Origin: Methanobrevibacter sp.
GTDB taxonomy: Archaea; Methanobacteriota; Methanobacteria; Methanobacteriales; Methanobacteriaceae
Direction: 5' to 3'
Assembly: GCA_017652345.1 (NCBI GenBank)
Contig: JAGCBE010000456.1
Span: 1-7,699, forward strand
Length of the DNA: 7,699 nt
Under the pieces are notes generated by a model that had not been told where the DNA came from, did not search any database, and saw only the letters and a list, made by a program, of their open reading frames with translations. The position numbers and the translations under genes were made by a program. Each line of letters begins with the position of its first letter. The first letter of the stretch is position 1. Shown here piece after piece: positions 5,915 to 7,699 of the stretch.

Positions 5915-6202
5915 TTAAAACTCAAGTTCAACATTCCAAATTGAATTCCATCGTGTCCGTGAAAAATAGTGGACTTCCGTATACAGAATTTCACCAGTTT
6001 CTTCGGAAATAATATCCTTTAGAAATGCCGCTGTAAACTGGAAACAATTTTTTGATAAAACTCTGTATGAATGACCACCACATTCCATCATCATTTCAAG
6101 AATTTCATCTTCGGCTCTTAACTTAGCCTGTGAGCAGTTTTTGTACGCTCTTAATACGGAATCATAATGATTCAAATAATCTCTGTAATTCAGCTTTTTC
6201 AT
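5915..6202 (-). CDS. Hypothetical protein, 95 aa
   Basis: Unrecognised. ATG 6202 follows AAAGGAG at good spacing; a TTG-initiated extension to 6277 would cross two GTGATTTTTC motifs and a hairpin and has no ribosome site. The product begins MKKLNYRDYLNHYDSVLRAY and has a basic helix (KNCSQAKLRAEDEILEMMME), then a β-rich part (SYRVLSKNCFQFTAAF, then ILYTEVHYFSRTRWNSIWNV). It is the first gene after the 19-bp repeat array and GTGATTTTTC cluster, so it is the gene most likely to be controlled by them. Confidence 0.75.
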   Translation of the reverse strand: MKKLNYRDYLNHYDSVLRAYKNCSQAKLRAEDEILEMMMECGGHSYRVLSKNCFQFTAAFLKDIISEETGEILYTEVHYFSRTRWNSIWNVELEF

Positions 6203-6227
6203 TTTGTTTTCTCCTTTGTTTTTATTA

Positions 6228-6241
6228 GAGGATTTTTCCTC
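6228..6241 (-). promoter_or_regulatory. Leader hairpin before the 95-aa gene
   Basis: GAGGA and TCCTC form a perfect 5-bp stem with a four-base loop, 26 nt upstream of the start at 6202 and just before TAATAAAAACAAAGGAG. It occupies the position taken by the GGGATTAAAACCC element in the three leader modules, so it may be the diverged fourth member of that leader set. Confidence 0.45.
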
Positions 6242-6257
6242 AACCAAAATGCTTTTA

Positions 6258-6384
6258 GAAAAATCACTTTGATTCAAGAAAAATCACACCGGAAAAATCA
6301 CTTCGTTTTCAGTGGTCTTTTTTTAGGAAAAATCACACCGCGCACGGGCGGGATTTTCTATGAATAAATCACAAGAAAAATCAC
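6258..6384 (-). repeat. Cluster of five GTGATTTTTC motifs
   Basis: Five exact copies of GTGATTTTTC (minus strand) lie at 6258-6267, 6278-6287, 6292-6301, 6327-6336 and 6375-6384, all in one orientation, plus a degenerate GTGATTTATT at about 6363-6372. Spacings are irregular (20, 14, 35 and 48 bases start to start). The same ten bases recur at 3434-3443 and 4775-4784, and with one change at 4537-4546. A protein-binding site or RNA-level signal is likely; I know of no named family. Confidence 0.75.
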
Positions 6385-6398
6385 AACGTCTACGTTGT
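6383..6398. promoter_or_regulatory. Perfect 16-bp palindrome, operator-like
   Basis: ACAACGT-CT-ACGTTGT is a perfect inverted repeat (7-2-7). It sits exactly between the last GTGATTTTTC motif and the first 19-bp repeat. Its size and symmetry suit a dimeric regulator or replication initiator. Confidence 0.5.
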
Positions 6399-6399
6399 A

Positions 6400-6570
6400 T
6401 CGACTGGTGTACAGACCATCGAGTGGTGTACGGGCTGTCGAGCGGTTTACAGACCATCGAGCGGTCTACGCATCGTCAATGGATTGACAGACCGTCGAGG
6501 GATTGACAGACCGTCGAGGGATTGACAGACCGTCGAGGGATTGACAGACCGTCGAGGGATTGACAGACCG
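6400..6570. repeat. Nine 19-bp tandem repeats (iteron-like array)
   Basis: Nine head-to-tail units of exactly 19 bp begin at 6400, 6419, 6438, 6457, 6476, 6495, 6514, 6533 and 6552. Units 6-9 are identical (TCGAGGGATTGACAGACCG) and unit 5 differs at two positions. Units 1-4 have diverged around TCGAGNGGTNTACAGACCA. A tenth partial TCGA follows at 6571. There is no spacer, so it is not a CRISPR array. Unit length and phasing resemble plasmid iterons; a binding platform for a p6-like or replication protein is equally possible. The homogeneous right half and drifting left half suggest expansion from the right. Confidence 0.9.
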
Positions 6571-6599
6571 TCGAACCGCCTGATTTTTTGCCGGGTTTT

Positions 6600-6621
6600 G
6601 GCGGGGTTTTTACGCCCCGCC
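6600..6621. terminator. GC hairpin after the 6640-6927 gene
   Basis: GGCGGGG and CCCCGCC form a 7-bp all-GC stem with an eight-base loop, 18 nt past the stop at 6640. On the minus strand the next bases are AAAACCC, so it lacks the U run of a classical intrinsic terminator. It may still pause polymerase or protect the 3' end of the upstream transcript. Confidence 0.5.
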
Positions 6622-6639
6622 TTGACCCTGTTTTTGCTG

Positions 6640-6927
6640 TCAATATTCGATGCTGTTTGTATCAACATAGAATGTGACGTGCATGTCTGATGAACGGTAG
6701 CACAACCAGTCCCCGCCGTTATACTTTTTTTGCCATACCGCGCACTCGTGTTCCTCGTACCCATAGACGGCGCTTTCAAGTTCTGCAAGGTTTATTCGCT
6801 GTTCTGTCCAGAATCCGCCGATGAATATAGTGCAGTTTACGGTTACAATAGAGGGATTGAACTTGCTGTCAATTGTGCTTGCCTGTTTGAAAATTTCAAG
6901 GTATCTGTCAATCTGTCTTTTTTTCAT
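6640..6927 (-). CDS. Hypothetical protein, 95 aa
   Basis: Unrecognised. ATG 6927 has AAGGAAG upstream at suitable spacing. The protein starts with a basic amphipathic helix (MKKRQIDRYLEIFKQASTID), followed by β-rich sequence (SIVTVNCTIFIGGFWTEQRI) and an aromatic region with CAVWQKKYNGGDWLCYRSSD and a HVTFYVDTNSIEY end. Trp and Tyr are frequent; there is no signal peptide. It is the second gene after the promoter, downstream of one arm of the 28-bp inverted repeat and upstream of a GC hairpin, so it and the first p6-like gene probably form a short early unit. Confidence 0.75.
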   Translation of the reverse strand: MKKRQIDRYLEIFKQASTIDSKFNPSIVTVNCTIFIGGFWTEQRINLAELESAVYGYEEHECAVWQKKYNGGDWLCYRSSDMHVTFYVDTNSIEY

Positions 6928-6966
6928 TGTTTTTACTTCCTTTCTTTGTTGTCATTGTTTGATGGT

Positions 6967-6994
6967 TTTTTCCCGTCCGTTTGAGCGCCGTTCC
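6967..6994 (-). repeat. 28-bp inverted repeat, left arm
   Basis: This is a perfect reverse complement of 7378-7405, containing CCGTTTGAGCG on the plus strand; it extends two further G residues if one T is skipped. It lies 9 nt past the stop of the first p6-like gene and 40 nt before the next start. Confidence 0.9.
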
Positions 6995-7003
6995 GGGTTT
7001 GAT

Positions 7004-7318
7004 TTATTCGGCGGTGTCTACTTCCTCACCGTCTTTCATCAGTTCGGAATACTCAAGGAATTTACGCATTGAAATTTTCCGACGTTCTGTGACGGTTTCG
7101 GCGGATTTTACCATCAGAATTTTGACGGTATCCGTTTCGCAAAACAGCCGTGCATACATAAGCTGTTCGGCGGCGCTTTCGATTTCAACAGGAGCGAAAA
7201 ACTTCTGTTCTCTCTGTTCACCTTTTGCCATGTCAAAAACCAGTGCTGTTAAGACTGTCTTTTTGATTGTGCGCGTGATGTATTTTTCTTTCATGCAATC
7301 AAGCTTATAAGTTGCCAT
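7004..7318 (-). CDS. phi29 p6-like dsDNA-binding protein, copy A (104 aa)
   Basis: This is the first gene of the operon, probably a histone-like protein that coats and bends double-stranded DNA and may act on origins and promoters. Length equals that of phi29 p6 (about 104). Similarities by eye are a basic start with ITRTIKKTVLTALVF (p6: REITKTTVNVAKMVMVDGE), a middle helix with YARLFCETDTVKILMVKSAE (p6: WRMKRKYKGEPVQVVSVEPN), and closing TVTERRKISMRKFLEYSEL (p6: TEVYELPVEKFLEVA). The C-terminus is acidic (DGEEVDTAE). I chose ATG 7318 over 7336 because AGAGG lies seven nt upstream of it. The gene is bracketed by the 28-bp inverted repeat. Similarity statements are from memory of p6, not an alignment run. 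Confidence 0.65.
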   Translation of the reverse strand: MATYKLDCMKEKYITRTIKKTVLTALVFDMAKGEQREQKFFAPVEIESAAEQLMYARLFCETDTVKILMVKSAETVTERRKISMRKFLEYSELMKDGEEVDTAE

Positions 7319-7352
7319 TTTTCTACCTCTTTTCATGTTGTTGTTTTTGATG

Positions 7353-7395
7353 CCGTTTGAGCGGTCATTCTATTGTAGGAACGGCGCTCAAACGG
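7353..7395 (-). promoter_or_regulatory. Leader hairpin, 11-bp stem, upstream of first p6-like gene
   Basis: CCGTTTGAGCG (7353-7363) is the exact reverse complement of CGCTCAAACGG (7385-7395), with a 21-base loop. The 3' side of the hairpin in the mRNA is about 35 nt before ATG 7318. Its upstream arm is shared with the right arm of the 28-bp inverted repeat, so the two pairings exclude each other. Confidence 0.7.
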
Positions 7396-7405
7396 ACGGG
7401 AAAAA
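7378..7405 (-). repeat. 28-bp inverted repeat, right arm
   Basis: This arm pairs perfectly with 6967-6994, enclosing the first p6-like gene and its ribosome site. Its core CGCTCAAACGG also pairs with 7353-7363. It lies in the 5' leader, about 115 nt after the predicted transcription start. Confidence 0.9.
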
Positions 7406-7429
7406 CCGGGTTTCTTTTTGTTCTGTTTT

Positions 7430-7500
7430 CAATGTACACGCGCCGCGGTTTTGCGGTATCGCGGGCGGGCGGTTTTTCGGTGCCGCGCCGCACTCTTTTT
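7430..7500 (-). other. GC-rich leader segment without a gene
   Basis: This is a markedly GC-rich block in AT-rich surroundings, with CGCGCCGC twice in direct orientation and several self-complementary stretches (for example GTGC/GCAC around GGCGCG, and CCGC/GCGG). It lies in the predicted 5' leader just after the promoter. A minus-strand frame across it encodes only Arg/Lys/Ala-rich low-complexity peptide, so I treat it as structured untranslated RNA or a DNA landmark. Confidence 0.45.
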
Positions 7501-7518
7501 CTTTCTCTTTACACTGTA

Positions 7519-7547
7519 AGTATAGCACAAAACCCGGAAAAAGTCAT
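7519..7547 (-). promoter_or_regulatory. Vegetative-type promoter for the leftward operon
   Basis: On the minus strand there is ATGACT as -35 (7542-7547), a 17-bp spacer, and TATACT as -10 (7519-7524), preceded by TGC, an extended -10. Transcription would start near 7512, giving an untranslated leader of about 190 nt. A DnaA-like 9-mer (TCATCCACA, 7544-7552) overlaps the -35. A TATAAT at 7586-7591 on the same strand has no convincing -35. Confidence 0.7.
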
Positions 7548-7635
7548 CCACATAACACGCGTTATTATCCACAACTTTTATAAACATTATAAACATAGTT
7601 TTCCACATTTTTGTTGATAACGATATTGTGTAACA
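7544..7635. promoter_or_regulatory. DnaA-box-like cluster in AT-rich DNA (oriC-like)
   Basis: TTATCCACA at 7565-7573 is a perfect DnaA box. TTTTCCACA (7599-7607), TCATCCACA (7544-7552) and TTATCAACA on the minus strand (7612-7620) are one-base variants of TTATNCACA. TGTTACACA (minus, 7627-7635) is a two-base variant. The DNA between is strongly AT-rich. The arrangement recalls chromosomal or plasmid origins of Gram-positives. Confidence 0.6.
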
Positions 7636-7640
7636 TTTTA

Positions 7641-7661
7641 CGATAAACAACTTGTTTGTCG
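7641..7661. promoter_or_regulatory. 21-bp imperfect palindrome
   Basis: AAACAA-C-TTGTTT (7645-7657) is a perfect 6-1-6 inverted repeat, extended by CGA/TCG after one mismatched pair. It stands upstream of the predicted promoter and DnaA-like boxes and could be an operator. Confidence 0.45.
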
Positions 7662-7699
7662 ACCTGGGGAAAAAAATGTGCCACGATTGGTCGTGCCCC
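7662..7699. other. Right edge, possible genome terminus
   Basis: No gene. The outermost 18 bases contain CACGA-TTGG-TCGTG, a 5-bp hairpin, and end CCCC, so the minus strand would begin 5'-GGGGCACGACC. If this edge is the physical end of the element, the G run would suit the sliding-back start of protein-primed replication, as at the GGGG ends of PRD1. Whether position 7699 is a real end cannot be seen from the window. Confidence 0.25.

Noticed and set aside
6203..6277. TTG-initiated N-terminal extension of the 95-residue protein
   Set aside because: It runs through two GTGATTTTTC motifs and a hairpin, lacks a ribosome site, and ATG 6202 has an excellent one.
6484..6565. Plus-strand promoters from the five TTGACA hexamers in the tandem repeats
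   Set aside because: No -10 hexamer stands 16-18 bases after any of them, including the last, and no plus-strand gene follows.
6400..6570. CRISPR array
   Set aside because: Units are directly contiguous with no spacers and there are no cas genes.
6447..6788. Minus-strand frame with repeated DGLSIPRRSVNP peptide
   Set aside because: It is the 19-bp tandem array read through by chance (19 is not a multiple of 3, so the peptide changes frame each unit), it overlaps a better gene at 6640-6927, and it has no ribosome site.
6967..7405. Insertion sequence bounded by the 28-bp inverted repeats
   Set aside because: The enclosed gene is a p6-like protein, not a transposase; there are no target-site duplications outside the arms, and the arms contain an internal third partial copy.
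7429..7650. Minus-strand frame of 73 codons at the right edge
   Set aside because: It crosses the DnaA-like boxes, the promoter and the GC-rich leader; the product is low-complexity Arg/Lys/Ala at its end and no Shine-Dalgarno precedes it.

Overview
The window carries the left-running replication region of a small phi29-type mobile element, most likely a podovirus-like phage (or phage-plasmid) of a low-GC Gram-positive, probably a gut Clostridia-type host. The anchor is unambiguous: the gene running off the left edge is a protein-primed family B DNA polymerase. Its exonuclease motifs (DFETT, HNLSFDG, YIKND) and polymerase motifs (DVNSLYPS, KLFLNNLYGK) match the phi29 p2 pattern closely. The host inference rests on strong AAGGAG-type ribosome binding sites and AT-rich genes using the standard code.

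Every gene I support lies on the minus strand, so transcription reads from the right end to the left edge. A good sigma70/sigmaA-type promoter (7519-7547) sits inside an AT-rich stretch with DnaA-box-like 9-mers. It is followed by a GC-rich leader and then about 16 mostly small genes. In transcription order these are: a phi29 p6-like protein (7318-7004); an orphan (6927-6640); a 437-bp non-coding block holding a GC hairpin, nine 19-bp tandem repeats, a 16-bp palindrome and five copies of GTGATTTTTC; six small orphan genes (6202-4304) separated partly by duplicated terminator/leader cassettes; a 64-nt tRNA-like element; a second p6-like gene (4148-3786); three small genes, one a single-pass membrane peptide of 45 residues; a third p6-like gene (3254-2964); a probable ssDNA-binding protein (2940-2542); a strong 15-bp hairpin terminator/attenuator; a probable terminal protein (2453-1422); and the DNA polymerase (1415 to beyond position 1).

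The order p6-like, SSB, terminal protein, DNA polymerase is that of the phi29 left early operon (genes 6, 5, 3, 2). The inferred scheme is that terminal protein plus polymerase start replication at the genome ends, SSB coats the displaced strand, and p6-like proteins organise the double-stranded DNA. The hairpin between SSB and terminal protein would keep the enzymes scarce relative to the stoichiometric binding proteins.

The least expected features are non-coding: the 19-bp iteron-like array, the scattered same-orientation GTGATTTTTC motif, a 28-bp inverted repeat that brackets the first p6-like gene and competes with a shorter leader hairpin, the D-arm-less tRNA-like element, and an oriC-like DnaA-box cluster on an element that should not need DnaA. 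No plus-strand gene is supported.
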